Below, piece after piece: positions 34,515-43,465 of a stretch of DNA of 64,000 bases; the stretch's first letter is position 1; each line of letters starts with the position of its first letter. Source of the DNA: DATDGX01 sp036521875 (GTDB lineage: Bacteria; Desulfobacterota; Binatia; Binatales; Binataceae); the NCBI GenBank assembly GCA_036521875.1, contig DATDGX010000147.1:1-64000 (forward strand), given 5' to 3'. The notes beneath the pieces were generated by a model. That model was not told the origin of the DNA, did no database searches, and worked only from the letters and a program-made list of their open reading frames with translations. The position numbers and the translations under genes are program-made.

Positions 34515-35210
34515 CTAAACGCCGGCGTACCAGTCGTAACCGAGGTTTTCCCAGTAGCCGCCCGTGCGCTGCGACAGGAAATTTACCTCGGTGAGGTACT
34601 TGACGGTCTTGTATCCGAGTTTGACCGGCGAGTAGAGACGCAGCGGTGCGCCGTGATCCGGGTATAACGCCCGCCCGTTCATGCCGTACGCGAGGATAGT
34701 CTGCGGATGCATCGCGCTTTCGATGTCCCACGATGAGAAGTAGCCGGCGTCGAACGATCGGAACTCTGCGTAGCGCGCCTGCGCGCTGACGCCCGCTATT
34801 TTCGCCACTTCGCTCAGCCGCACGCCGTGCCATGCCGCGACCGCCGACCATCCTTCCACGCAGTGATGCCGGATGCGCATATCAGTCCGCGGCATCCGCT
34901 TCAGTTGCTCGAGCGTGAGCGTGGCCGGCCGCGCGACCATGCCGCCAATCTTGAGTTCCCAGTCCGGGGGCGCGAACGGCATCGTATCGGAAATAAAATA
35001 GCTCGGGAAATCACTTTCCGGCGTTAGCTCCGACTTGGGCGGCTCGGGAGCGAGCCGGGTCGGCGAGAACAGAAAGCGGTCGAAGCGCTCGTTCCAGCGG
35101 CTCATCGCGCCAAGAAAAAGTGAAGTTGGATGGTCGCATCCAGCCACCAGCGTGGCCGCCGCGAGTCCCAGCAGAAGCTTCCGCCTGCTTATAGTTACGA
35201 GCTTAGCCAT
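34515..35210 (-). CDS. molybdopterin-dependent oxidoreductase, sulfite oxidase fold
   Basis: A 231-residue protein of the sulfite oxidase/MsrP-like molybdenum cofactor family. Twin-arginine signal SRRKLLLGLAAATLVAGC (Arg9-Arg10, possible lipobox Cys25). The Mo-coordinating cysteine is Cys117 in MRIRHHCVEGWSAVAAWHGV; HGAPLRLYSPVKLGYKTVKY is the typical cofactor-binding end. It is exported folded by Tat and then held at the membrane. Its ATG overlaps the stop of the NmrA-type gene by 8 bases, and a cytochrome b561-type gene heads the same operon, the usual electron partner of such enzymes (as MsrQ or YedZ types). Confidence 0.93.
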   Translation of the reverse strand: MAKLVTISRRKLLLGLAAATLVAGCDHPTSLFLGAMSRWNERFDRFLFSPTRLAPEPPKSELTPESDFPSYFISDTMPFAPPDWELKIGGMVARPATLTLEQLKRMPRTDMRIRHHCVEGWSAVAAWHGVRLSEVAKIAGVSAQARYAEFRSFDAGYFSSWDIESAMHPQTILAYGMNGRALYPDHGAPLRLYSPVKLGYKTVKYLTEVNFLSQRTGGYWENLGYDWYAGV

Positions 35211-36159
35211 ACCGTCCTTTCAAGTCTTTGTGGGCGCCGGGATTCGGCGCGAATAGATCGACGTGCTGCGCGACAAAGTCGCGCACTGTCATCGCGGGCC
35301 CTCCTGTGAGCTCCTCAACATCGTGTGTAATGCGATCGTAGCGGTTGGCGGCGTGGAGGCGCGCCATCGTCAACAGATGCTCGCGGACATGCTCCGGCAG
35401 CTTGCGCTTGCGAAGCTCCTGGTCACGCCACTGCTCCAACGGCACGTCGACGTAGCTGATGGTTCTGCCGAGTGCGCGTGAATATTCCGCAGCGACCTCG
35501 ATCATGTCCTGAGATTTTGGTCCCGTCAGTTCATTGACCTTGCCGATATGAGCGGCCGGGCTGGCCAAAATGACCGCGATCACTTCCGCCACATCCTGAA
35601 CGGCAACTGGAGACGTTCGGCCGGCGCCGAATGGCAGCCGGATCGTGGCGTCTCTGGCAATCGATTCGGCAGCCCAAGCCAGAAAAAAAGGGTTTTCGAG
35701 GAACACCGTCGGACGGACATGCACCACCGGGAGTCCTGACCAGTTCAGGATTTGCTCGGCTAGCAGATGCTGCCGCTGCTGCGGAGAGTCCGTCATCTTG
35801 GCCATGGTCATTTGCGACACGGTCATCTGTGAGATGTTGACGAAAACTTCCAAGTCACCGCGCTCACGCGCAACCGCCGCCGCGATGACGGTCGCCTCCA
35901 AATAGGGCGCCGACACGCTCATGCCGAAATAGATGCGCCGACAGCCGGCCAAAGCACGCGCGACATCCGGAACACGGGTCAGATCGCCGACTACAACCTC
36001 CGCACCGGTCGCGCGCAGCGCCTCGGCGCGTTCATCTTCGCGAAGGACCAGCGCACGGACGGCGAGACCGCGATGACGAAGCAACTCCACGACATTGCGA
36101 CCTACGCCGCCTACGCGACCGGCGGCACCGGTGACCAGGATAGGGCTCTCAATTGGCAT
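35203..36159 (-). CDS. NAD(P)H-binding protein, NmrA/atypical SDR family
   Basis: A 318-residue atypical SDR. It starts PILVTGAAGRVGGVGRNVVE, a glycine-rich nucleotide-binding loop with an extra GVG, then AEVVVGDLTRVPDVARAL and IYFGMSVSAPYLEATV. There is no Tyr-x-x-x-Lys catalytic pair, as usual for NmrA-like proteins that act as NAD(P)H sensors or reductases of small substrates. A repetitive patch VSQMTMAKMTDSPQQRQH lies near residue 115. It sits between the cytochrome b gene (9 bases) and the molybdopterin oxidoreductase (8-base overlap), so it is translated with both, an odd insertion in that pair. Confidence 0.9.
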   Translation of the reverse strand: MPIESPILVTGAAGRVGGVGRNVVELLRHRGLAVRALVLREDERAEALRATGAEVVVGDLTRVPDVARALAGCRRIYFGMSVSAPYLEATVIAAAVARERGDLEVFVNISQMTVSQMTMAKMTDSPQQRQHLLAEQILNWSGLPVVHVRPTVFLENPFFLAWAAESIARDATIRLPFGAGRTSPVAVQDVAEVIAVILASPAAHIGKVNELTGPKSQDMIEVAAEYSRALGRTISYVDVPLEQWRDQELRKRKLPEHVREHLLTMARLHAANRYDRITHDVEELTGGPAMTVRDFVAQHVDLFAPNPGAHKDLKGRYG

Positions 36160-36168
36160 GCGATGATC

Positions 36169-36882
36169 TCAGCCGCGTTTTCCGCCGCCGATCATGTCGA
36201 GGATGGTCCGCGGATGAAGCGCGACCAGCACCAGATGGGTCGCAGTGAAGAGTCCGAGCGCTACCAGCGCCGACAGATGCACGACGCGCGCGAAGTCATA
36301 GCCGCCGAGCAGAGCCGTGAGCCAATACAATTGCACTGGCTTGTAAATTGCGAGGCCCGACGCGACCACCACGATTCCGAACACGATCGCTGAAGTGTAA
36401 GCGAGCCGCTGCAGGCCGTTGTAAAAGTCCTCGGGCGGCGGGGTCTTCCGCATCCGCAGATAGTAAGCGAACATCGCGATTGCTCCCGCAGTGTCGCGGT
36501 GCGGAAGGAACGCGCGCCGGTGCCATTGTCCGCTGACAAGCTGGTAAGCGAGATACGCGGCGCCATTGAGGATCAGGAACCACGCGATCGCAAAATGCCA
36601 GTGACGCGCGCCCGCGAGCCATCCGCCGAAGCGCAACGATGTCGGCGGTGGCACTCCTTGAAACGGATACCATTTGTACAATCCGCCGCGCGGTCCCATC
36701 GAGGGATACGCGACCAGGATCTGCAGACCGCTTCCCGCCATGATCAGAAGCAGCGGTATGTTGATCCAATGAGCGAGCCGAATTGGAAGCGGATGGGTGA
36801 GCGGAAACTTGAGCGGACGGGTCAGCACACGGGTCGGCCGTCCCCGCCGCGGAGGCCGTTCAATGCTCGATGCTGATGCCAT
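36169..36882 (-). CDS. cytochrome b561-type membrane protein
   Basis: A 237-residue di-heme cytochrome b of the b561/NapC-partner bacterial group. Four helices: near residues 36-57 (RLAHWINIPLLLIMAGSGLQ), 92-115 (ARHWHFAIAWFLILNGAAYL), 159-180 and 195-222 (VVHLSALVALGLFTATHLVL). Histidines in RLAHW, RHWHF, VVHLS and ATHL are the likely heme ligands. It is the first gene of a three-gene operon with an NmrA-type protein and a Tat-exported molybdopterin oxidoreductase, to which it probably passes electrons from the quinone pool. Confidence 0.92.
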   Translation of the reverse strand: MASASSIERPPRRGRPTRVLTRPLKFPLTHPLPIRLAHWINIPLLLIMAGSGLQILVAYPSMGPRGGLYKWYPFQGVPPPTSLRFGGWLAGARHWHFAIAWFLILNGAAYLAYQLVSGQWHRRAFLPHRDTAGAIAMFAYYLRMRKTPPPEDFYNGLQRLAYTSAIVFGIVVVASGLAIYKPVQLYWLTALLGGYDFARVVHLSALVALGLFTATHLVLVALHPRTILDMIGGGKRG

Positions 36883-36965
36883 CGCTAATACTCTGTTGAT
36901 TACTCAGTGCGCGCTCGCTGATTTGATGACGTCGATGGACGGACTCACTATTGTCGTGGAACTTA

Positions 36966-37292
36966 CTATTGACTCATGCCCTGAGCTTTGCCGCCGTTCA
37001 TGATGTGCCCGTCCATCATGATCATTTGCCCGTCGTGCAGATGCGTATCGGGGCCGTACTTGAATTTGACGGTTCCGTCAAGCAGCACGCGGGTTCCGTC
37101 TGACATGGTCATTTCATGATCCATCGGGCCGGCTGGCTTACCCATTTTCATCATCATCATTTTGCCGCCGCTCATCATTACTCCGTCCATGTCCGCGGCT
37201 ATCGCCACAGATGGCACCGCGATGATCGCGATCGCTATCCCGAGCGAAAGCAGGGCGGCTATCGGGAACGTGGCAAATTCGCGCCCCTTCAT
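36966..37292 (-). CDS. DUF6799 domain secreted protein
   Basis: A 108-residue exported protein. Signal peptide 1-33 (AALLSLGIAIAIIAVPSVAIA). The mature part is a methionine-rich DUF6799 domain: DGVMMSGGKMMMMKMGKP, MDHEMTMSDGTRVLLDGTV, and LHDGQMIMMDGHIMNGG. Repeated short Gly-Lys/Asp-Met turns suggest a beta-structured or metal-binding repeat; nothing is known about its function. It lies between the AAA ATPase gene (12 bases upstream) and the cytochrome b gene, all on the same strand. Confidence 0.85.
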   Translation of the reverse strand: MKGREFATFPIAALLSLGIAIAIIAVPSVAIAADMDGVMMSGGKMMMMKMGKPAGPMDHEMTMSDGTRVLLDGTVKFKYGPDTHLHDGQMIMMDGHIMNGGKAQGMSQ

Positions 37293-37304
37293 TTGCGCAT
37301 CCCC

Positions 37305-38891
37305 TTAGCGGCCGCTGGGGACCGGAGATGCGCGGACGGCCCGCTCGAAGGCCCAGCTACGAATGTGATTGATCTGTTCCTTCATGGTGCGCGCCAGCGG
37401 CACAACCTCACCGGCGGCGAGGAAGAGATCCTGTTCGGTCACCTCATGATCCTTCAGCCGCGCCTTGGTCAAAGCCGATACGACAGCCTGCTCGATCTCG
37501 GCGCCGGTCCAGCCGTTGGTGTAAGCCGCCAATCGTTCCAGGTTGAACTTGGCAGCATCCATTCCGCGGCGGCTGAGGTGGATCTTCAGGATCTCGATCC
37601 GCTCAGCAACCAGCGGCAGATCAACGAAAAAGACTTCGTCGAAACGTCCTTTGCGAATCATCTCGGCGGGGAGAAGGTCGATCCGGTTTGCGGTGGCGGC
37701 GACAAAGAGCCCGCGCGCCTTCTCCTGCATCCAGGTCAGAAAGAAGGCAAAGATCCTGCCCTGCTCGCCGCCCGATTCCGCCGACGTAACTCCCATCTCA
37801 ATCTCGTCGAACCAGACCACCGCGGGCGCCATGTCCTCGAGCGTCTTGCACGCCTGGACGAACGCTCCCTCGGGCTGCCCGTGCCTGCCGGAGAAGACTT
37901 CGATCATGTCGATTCGATAGAGAGGAAGCTCGAAGTGCGAGGCGATGGCTTTGACGCAGAGGCTTTTGCCGCAGCCCGGGATGCCCATGACGAGGACGCC
38001 TTTGGGGACTATGTCGGTGCTCAGGCTCTCGCGGAGCTGAAATAGTTTACGACGCTCCAGCAGCCACTGCTTGAGCCGCTCGAGGCCGCCGACCTCCCCG
38101 ATGTTGGTGCTGTCGGCAACGTATTCGATGACGCCGCCGCGGTTGACGAGGAGCCGCTTTTCCTCGAGCAGAAATGGCAGTGACTCGGCACTGAGACTCC
38201 GACCCGCCGCCAGCGCACGGCGCACCGCGTGGCGCGCCTCCTGGAGTGTGACTCCCTGCAGAGCGCGCGCGAGCTGGTACAGGGTTGCCTCGCTCACGTC
38301 GCTGCGTAAGCCGGGCGTCGCGAGTTGTTGAGCCTCATCGCGCAGGAACTCGAACAACTCGATGAGATCAGGCGGCCGCAGCTCGAGATACAAGACGTCC
38401 CGCTCGATCTCCTCAGGAACGAATCGCACCGGAGAACTGATGACCACGAACTTCCGTTGATCGAGACAGGTTTCGTACAGATCTCGAAAACGGCGCCTGA
38501 CTTCCGGAGACTCACGCAGCGGCTCGTGAAAGTCTTTGAGATGGAAGATGGCGGCGTCCTTGTGGTCGGCTATGAAGTCCAAAGCCTCGCGAGGATCGAG
38601 AGTGCCGGTCTCGGCTTCTCCGTCCTCGCGTAGCAATCCCTTCGTGAGGCTCCAGGTCCAAACGGGCACCGGTGCGGACGCGTTCAGCGCGCGGCCGACC
38701 TCGCGCAGTACCCTTCCGATTCGATGCTCTTCCGCGGAGCGTACGTAGGTGAGCGGCCGGCCCGACTGGAAGACCTCGCGCAGCATCTTTGCCGCGCGGC
38801 TCTCAACCGGCTCGGGTTTGGTAGAATCGTCCATAGAAGAATCGCGCGAGCTGTGAGCCTGCGCTCGACTCGCCGGCCTCGGCGTCGGCAT
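37305..38891 (-). CDS. AAA ATPase, Ycf46-like
   Basis: A 528-residue AAA+ ATPase. The start at 38891 has AAGGAGG eight bases upstream. Residues 1-230 form the N-terminal domain of the Ycf46 type (with AAIFHLKDFHEPL and RRFRDLYETCLDQRKFVVIS resembling a degenerate ATPase fold). From about 270 comes an AAA module: Walker A MGIPGCGKSLCVKAI near 297-311, Walker B VVWFDEIEMGV near 356-366, sensor AATANRIDLLP, and the Arg finger in RKGRFDEVFFVDLP. Ycf46 proteins are linked to inorganic carbon acclimation in cyanobacteria and plastids; elsewhere their function is unknown. Here it precedes a DUF6799 protein. Confidence 0.9.
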   Translation of the reverse strand: MPTPRPASRAQAHSSRDSSMDDSTKPEPVESRAAKMLREVFQSGRPLTYVRSAEEHRIGRVLREVGRALNASAPVPVWTWSLTKGLLREDGEAETGTLDPREALDFIADHKDAAIFHLKDFHEPLRESPEVRRRFRDLYETCLDQRKFVVISSPVRFVPEEIERDVLYLELRPPDLIELFEFLRDEAQQLATPGLRSDVSEATLYQLARALQGVTLQEARHAVRRALAAGRSLSAESLPFLLEEKRLLVNRGGVIEYVADSTNIGEVGGLERLKQWLLERRKLFQLRESLSTDIVPKGVLVMGIPGCGKSLCVKAIASHFELPLYRIDMIEVFSGRHGQPEGAFVQACKTLEDMAPAVVWFDEIEMGVTSAESGGEQGRIFAFFLTWMQEKARGLFVAATANRIDLLPAEMIRKGRFDEVFFVDLPLVAERIEILKIHLSRRGMDAAKFNLERLAAYTNGWTGAEIEQAVVSALTKARLKDHEVTEQDLFLAAGEVVPLARTMKEQINHIRSWAFERAVRASPVPSGR

Positions 38892-38951
38892 CGGGCAGAC
38901 CTCCTTCGGCAAACCTCAGATGTCTCGGTTCAGATGATAGCGGTCGCGAGT

Positions 38952-39710
38952 CTACCGGTCACGCGCCGGGACCGGGAGCCACGCGCCAGACTCGTCCGTG
39001 CAGCGAATGAATCCAAAGACATTCGGCTCCCGGGCGCGCGTCCAATCGACCTCCTGCATTTGGCCGCGATTGACCAACACGCGCCAGACGCTCGCCGGGT
39101 CGGCGCTGAAGATAACCTCGGATTTGGCCGGCGCGACGTACCACGAGCCCTCCTGGATCTCGGCCTGGAGCTGATCCGGAGTCCATTGCGCGCGGCCGAG
39201 GATGACGCGCAGGTCTTTGTCGGGCGCGGAATTTTTCAGCAGCTCGCCGATCGAATTGGTGTCGGCGCTGGCGTAAACGTCGTCGAACAGGTGGGTCGTC
39301 TTGTCCGACGATTGCGAGGCGCGGATGAGCAGCGCGGGTTGATCAGGATCCACAGGACCGCCGAGGTACGCCGTGGCAGCCGGGCTTTTGAATGCGGGCG
39401 CATTGGAGAACAACCGCTGCACCGGCACGGCGGTCGGTTTGTTGATGATGACGCCGACGACGATCGGAAGCCGCCCGGCCGGCAGTATCAGGATAACCGA
39501 CTGCGCGAAGATGGAGTCGGTCAGGTCGCGCGTCGCGACCAGAAAGTAGGGCTCGGCGCTCGCACTGCGCGCCTCGCGCGGGGTCATCAGAGTGGCCGCG
39601 ATCGCAGCGCACGCCACGACGATACACATCATCAGGGCGCCGGTGGCGCGCCGGATTCTGCGCGCGCCCGCCGCGCGACCAATTCTGCATCTTATACCGA
39701 ACACATCCAC
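38952..39710 (-). CDS. YqgE/AlgH-family (DUF179) protein with export signal
   Basis: A DUF179 protein whose core (PYFLVATRDLTDSIFAQSVI, GVIINKPT, YLGGPVDPDQPALL, LGRAQWTPDQLQAEIQEGSW) is about 180 residues, the normal family length. Ahead of it sits an Arg-rich segment and a hydrophobic stretch MMCIVVACAAIAATLMTPRE, ending near ARSASAEP, which looks like a signal peptide. Cytosolic YqgE proteins lack this. The start is uncertain: GTG at 39710 is used here because it keeps the basic RRIRR segment, with 39632 as alternative. Function of the family is unknown. Confidence 0.8.
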   Translation of the reverse strand: MDVFGIRCRIGRAAGARRIRRATGALMMCIVVACAAIAATLMTPREARSASAEPYFLVATRDLTDSIFAQSVILILPAGRLPIVVGVIINKPTAVPVQRLFSNAPAFKSPAATAYLGGPVDPDQPALLIRASQSSDKTTHLFDDVYASADTNSIGELLKNSAPDKDLRVILGRAQWTPDQLQAEIQEGSWYVAPAKSEVIFSADPASVWRVLVNRGQMQEVDWTRAREPNVFGFIRCTDESGAWLPVPARDR

Positions 39711-39827
39711 GGCCGCAGCGCTTCTAGAGATCGACGAAGCTTCGTCAAGCCTGCACCCATCCGGCGAGCGTCGCAAGAATCCTGCGATTGGCGCACCGGG
39801 CAATCGCGCGCTGGTGCAATCAGTCAA

Positions 39828-40712
39828 TCAGATGCGGCCATACGCGCGCAGGGAGATCAGTGCTTCCAGCGTTACGATTCCGCGCCACTCGAATGCCGCT
39901 CCCGGGCCCGGCGCCGCCCAGGTGATCGGCCAGCCGCCGTCGCTCTCCTGGCACGCCGCGAGATGGTCGAGATGCGCCTCCAGCAATTCGTCGGCAAAGG
40001 CGGAGCGCGCGATCGAATCGGGACGCGGGCACAACTGAATCGGCGTCACTCCGTAGTTCGAGGAACCGGCGTCCTTTAGATACCATTTCGCGCGATCGCA
40101 GTGGCTTGCGATCCGCATTGCGACTGTATGCGCGCGTGATCGATCGGGCGCGTGCTCGAGAAACCGGAGCGCGGTCGCGATTTCATGCGCCTCGTCGAGC
40201 GGACGCTCGAGCCGCCGCCAACACCAATCCGCGGCGCGCGAAAGCCATGGATGTTCGACGGCCTGATACCAGAGCAGGCCCACCAGCCCCGCTGTGGGAT
40301 TGGGCGAGTCACCGCCGAACGACGGGTTTTCCCAATGAGCCGCGCGCGGATAGCCACTAATGTCGCCCGACGCTATTTCCACGCGCCCGTCGGGCTCCGC
40401 AACCGAAGCCAGGAACTCGCACACCCCGGACGCAAGAGTCTTATCGCGGATCCCCGCCTCGTGGAGCGCGCGCAATCCGCTCTCGCAATGGAGGGGCAGG
40501 CTGATGGGAGCCCGGATATCGGCTTCGAGCGCGTTGCCCAATCCGCCGTCGGAATTTCGATACGCGAGCAGCGCCACAGTCACCGATTCGGCCGAGCCGC
40601 CCAAAAATATGTGGGCGAAGATGGCGCGCTCCAGCAGGCGCGCGTTGCGCCAGATGAAATCGGCGGCGCGTTCCAATGAGAGTGAATTTGAACGATTTAC
40701 ATTGATGCTCAT
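39828..40712 (-). CDS. alpha/alpha-toroid protein (prenyltransferase/terpene cyclase-like)
   Basis: A 294-residue helical repeat protein. QW-type repeats of the squalene-hopene cyclase / protein prenyltransferase fold can be seen: AYRNSDGGLGNALEADIR near residue 50, GLVGLLWYQAVEHPW, and AACQESDGGWPITWAAPG near 255. It is too short for a terpene cyclase and lacks the DxDD motif, so it may be a binding scaffold. The start ATG overlaps the stop of the AraC gene (ATGA), so it is translated with it and is likely its target or partner. No function is known to me. Confidence 0.7.
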   Translation of the reverse strand: MSINVNRSNSLSLERAADFIWRNARLLERAIFAHIFLGGSAESVTVALLAYRNSDGGLGNALEADIRAPISLPLHCESGLRALHEAGIRDKTLASGVCEFLASVAEPDGRVEIASGDISGYPRAAHWENPSFGGDSPNPTAGLVGLLWYQAVEHPWLSRAADWCWRRLERPLDEAHEIATALRFLEHAPDRSRAHTVAMRIASHCDRAKWYLKDAGSSNYGVTPIQLCPRPDSIARSAFADELLEAHLDHLAACQESDGGWPITWAAPGPGAAFEWRGIVTLEALISLRAYGRI

Positions 40713-41530
40713 GGCGCGATTGTCGCCGTGTGGAAATCGAGCGTCTTGAACAAATCGGACATCGGTTGCAACTCGCGCACTATCTGACCCGGCGTACGCC
40801 CCGCGAACCTCATGCACTCGCGATTCAGATGAGACTGGTCCGCATAACCGGCCGCAGCGGCGATCCTCGCAAGCGAGCGCGCTGATCCACCCTCATTCGG
40901 CGCCGCATTCGCGAGGCGCAAAAAATGCCGGAAGCGCGCCACGCGCTCGAAAGTCTTAGGACCGTATCCTACCGATGCCCGAAAACGGCGGCGAAGTTGG
41001 CGCTCGCTTATCGCGGGGAACGAGCAGGACTCCGTGCCGATTGCGACGATGCGTGTGATCGCGGCGATCATCACCCTCGCCATCGGGTCCGGGTCGGGCG
41101 CGGCGCAGAGCCGCTCTGCAATCGCGTCTTCCAACGCGCAGACACTTTCCGCGGGGGAGCGCGCCTCATCCAGACATCCCTGCAGCCGATTCACGGGATT
41201 TCGCGGCCATACGTCGGAGAGCGGAATCTCCAGGTCAGTGAGGCTTGAAATCGGCGCGCCGAGAATGGGCGCCGCGACCCCCGGCATAAAGCGAACACCG
41301 ATCAACGTGGTTCCCGCGGGGACCGCAGCGGGCCGCGATGCGGTGTCGGGTCCGGCGACCCGGAGCCCCCGTCCCGGTGACCACACGATATCAATGCATC
41401 CATCGGGAAGCACGCCGCGGACGTCGCCGGAAGCTCGCCCGGTCCATACGCATGCGATTCGATCGCGCAGTAGCTCTCGCGGGAGTCGTTCTGTGTATAG
41501 CTCCGGCATCGCGCAACCAGTCCTCGCCAT
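40709..41530 (-). CDS. AraC family transcriptional regulator
   Basis: A 273-residue regulator. The N-terminal half (LYTERLPRELLRDRIACVWT, VLPDGCIDIVWS, VAGPDTASR, GVRFMPGVAAPIL) matches the DUF6597-type sensor found in AraC proteins. The C-terminal HTH spans about residues 165-255: ISERQLRRRFRASVGYGPKTFERVARFRHFL, then ARIAAAAGYADQSHLNRECMRFAGRTPGQI. It is translationally coupled to the toroid-fold gene (ATGA). Start could also be 41509. Confidence 0.92.
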   Translation of the reverse strand: MARTGCAMPELYTERLPRELLRDRIACVWTGRASGDVRGVLPDGCIDIVWSPGRGLRVAGPDTASRPAAVPAGTTLIGVRFMPGVAAPILGAPISSLTDLEIPLSDVWPRNPVNRLQGCLDEARSPAESVCALEDAIAERLCAAPDPDPMARVMIAAITRIVAIGTESCSFPAISERQLRRRFRASVGYGPKTFERVARFRHFLRLANAAPNEGGSARSLARIAAAAGYADQSHLNRECMRFAGRTPGQIVRELQPMSDLFKTLDFHTATIAP

Positions 41531-41692
41531 GATCGGCCGGCCAGAAGTGACTATCTATTCTAGCTATTGGAAAATGCTCGTCCCGACTTCTGAACGGTAT
41601 AGTACTTTCCCACAATAGTACTTCCGGCAAGTAGCCATAAGCGCAGAAATATACTCGCGCCTTTAGTCAGTTCATGAGCCGCGCTGGCGACG

Positions 41693-43234
41693 CTAGACGC
41701 TTCCCTCCATCGCCTGGCGTCCGTCGCCGAACGGATCATTTACGACGTGGCACTTGTCCTCGAACATCATGGTCGGCCGTTGGGCGATCGAGTAGGCGGG
41801 CCACTGCGGCAATCCGTTGTGGTTCGGATTCCCGCTGCGCGCGAATGCGATCCACGCGCGGCTCATCTTGTCGCCCAGTAAAAGGCGGCCTGGGTTGTCG
41901 CCGGCCAGTGGCGCGATCGCGAGGTTGTCGAACACGAATGGAATCTCGAGCGCGTGCGGAGACTTCAACTTGCCGCCCAGCACCGGCGTCTCGTACGTGA
42001 ACAGATACACGTATGCTGGGGCGGCATGCTGCGCGATTTTGCGATCGGCGGTAGTGAGCGAAGGGCCGCGCATCATGCGGTCCGTGGTTATCGCAATGAA
42101 GAGATCCTTCGGTGTCATGTTGGGCTGGCCGCGGCGATAGATCTCAATGATGCGATCCGCAGAGTCTCCCATGATCAAGGCCACGCGCTTGCGCAGATCC
42201 GCCTCGTCGAGCTTGTCGAACCACGGGAAGAAGGCGAAGAACAGAGTCGTCTCATGCAGGTTGGTGCCGATCATCAGAGGGACGTCGGCGGAAATATCCG
42301 GCGCGACCGGATCGAATGGATGAGTAGGAAGCGCGATGCCGTCAACCACCGGATTGAAACCGAGACGCCGGCGATTCGCCATCGACATCACCCCGATTTG
42401 CGCTGAGACCGTCAATTGCGCCTTCAGTAGCCGGTCCGCGGGCAGCGTGCGCAGCTCATCGATTTGATCCGCCTTCAACCCGAGAGCGCCGAGCAGGGCC
42501 CTGGTCGTCTCGGCGCCATCCTCGGGACTCGCCATCCGTGCGCCCGGCCCGCTCTGAACAATCGCCCGATGAAACAAACCGCGCGCGGACGGCATCGCCA
42601 TTAGCACGCTAACCTTTGCGCCGCCTCCGGATTCACCGAAGATCGTGACGTTATTGGGATCGCCGCCGAACGCCGCGATATTGTCGCGCACCCAGCGCAG
42701 CGCCGCGACCAGGTCGAGCATCCCCGCGTTGCCCGAGGAACGGGAAGCCTCGCCACCCGCTTCTCCCAGATGCAAATAACCGAACGCGCCCAGGCGATGA
42801 TTGACCGTCACGATCACGACGTCGCCCTTGCGGCTGAGATTGGTCCCGTCGTACCAGGGCGACGAGCCGGAGCCGGCGAAGAATCCGCCGCCGTGGCACC
42901 AGAACATGACGGGTCGTTTTTTCGCGTCGCCGGTCGCGGGCGTCCACACGTTCAGGAACAGGCAGTTCTCGCTCATCGGCTGCTCTTCGCGGCCGGAGAA
43001 AAGTTTGATCAGCTCGGGCACGCCCGCGAACATTTCATCGGCCTGCATCGCGCGAGCGCCGAAAGCCAGCGCGTCGCGAACTCCCGTCCAAGGCGCCGGC
43101 TTCGTCGGCGGCATAAATCGTCCCGCTCCGTCTGCCGGACCGCCGTAGGGGATGCCCTTGAAGATGCTGATGCCGTTTTCGACGATGCCGCGCAGCTTGC
43201 CGGAATCGGCCTCTACCACAACATGGTCTGCCAT
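41693..43234 (-). CDS. carboxylesterase, type B
   Basis: A 513-residue type B carboxylesterase/lipase. Features in order: IFKGIPYGGP near the start, SENCLFLNVWTP, oxyanion loop FWCHGGGFFAGS (His114-Gly117), nucleophile FGESGGGAK (Ser202), and the later acid and His expected around 320 and 420 (SPHALEIPFVF). No signal peptide, so it is cytosolic. GGGAG precedes the start. Hydrolyses esters of unknown origin; lies divergent from an alpha/beta hydrolase gene. Confidence 0.94.
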   Translation of the reverse strand: MADHVVVEADSGKLRGIVENGISIFKGIPYGGPADGAGRFMPPTKPAPWTGVRDALAFGARAMQADEMFAGVPELIKLFSGREEQPMSENCLFLNVWTPATGDAKKRPVMFWCHGGGFFAGSGSSPWYDGTNLSRKGDVVIVTVNHRLGAFGYLHLGEAGGEASRSSGNAGMLDLVAALRWVRDNIAAFGGDPNNVTIFGESGGGAKVSVLMAMPSARGLFHRAIVQSGPGARMASPEDGAETTRALLGALGLKADQIDELRTLPADRLLKAQLTVSAQIGVMSMANRRRLGFNPVVDGIALPTHPFDPVAPDISADVPLMIGTNLHETTLFFAFFPWFDKLDEADLRKRVALIMGDSADRIIEIYRRGQPNMTPKDLFIAITTDRMMRGPSLTTADRKIAQHAAPAYVYLFTYETPVLGGKLKSPHALEIPFVFDNLAIAPLAGDNPGRLLLGDKMSRAWIAFARSGNPNHNGLPQWPAYSIAQRPTMMFEDKCHVVNDPFGDGRQAMEGSV

Positions 43235-43465
43235 GACGATTCTCCCTTCCAGTCGCCGGGCGCTGGCCTGTGATTTTTCGGCGCTGCTGAAAACTTACCG
43301 CCGATGCGAGCGCGCCGTCCACCCCATCGCGGCTATCGTCCTTCACGCCGATTCAGGAATGCTGCAAAATGTACTCGTAAAGGTGGCTCGGGGCGACGCA
43401 TCGCGGCGGAGCGCTCGAGACGTTCGACAGGTTCCACCGCGCGAGCGGCGACTTGGGAGGCACAT

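Noticed and set aside
34447..34851. N-terminal extension of the 393-residue acyl-CoA dehydrogenase
   Set aside because: It would overlap the molybdopterin oxidoreductase gene and has no family resemblance; ATG at 34446 gives the normal start.
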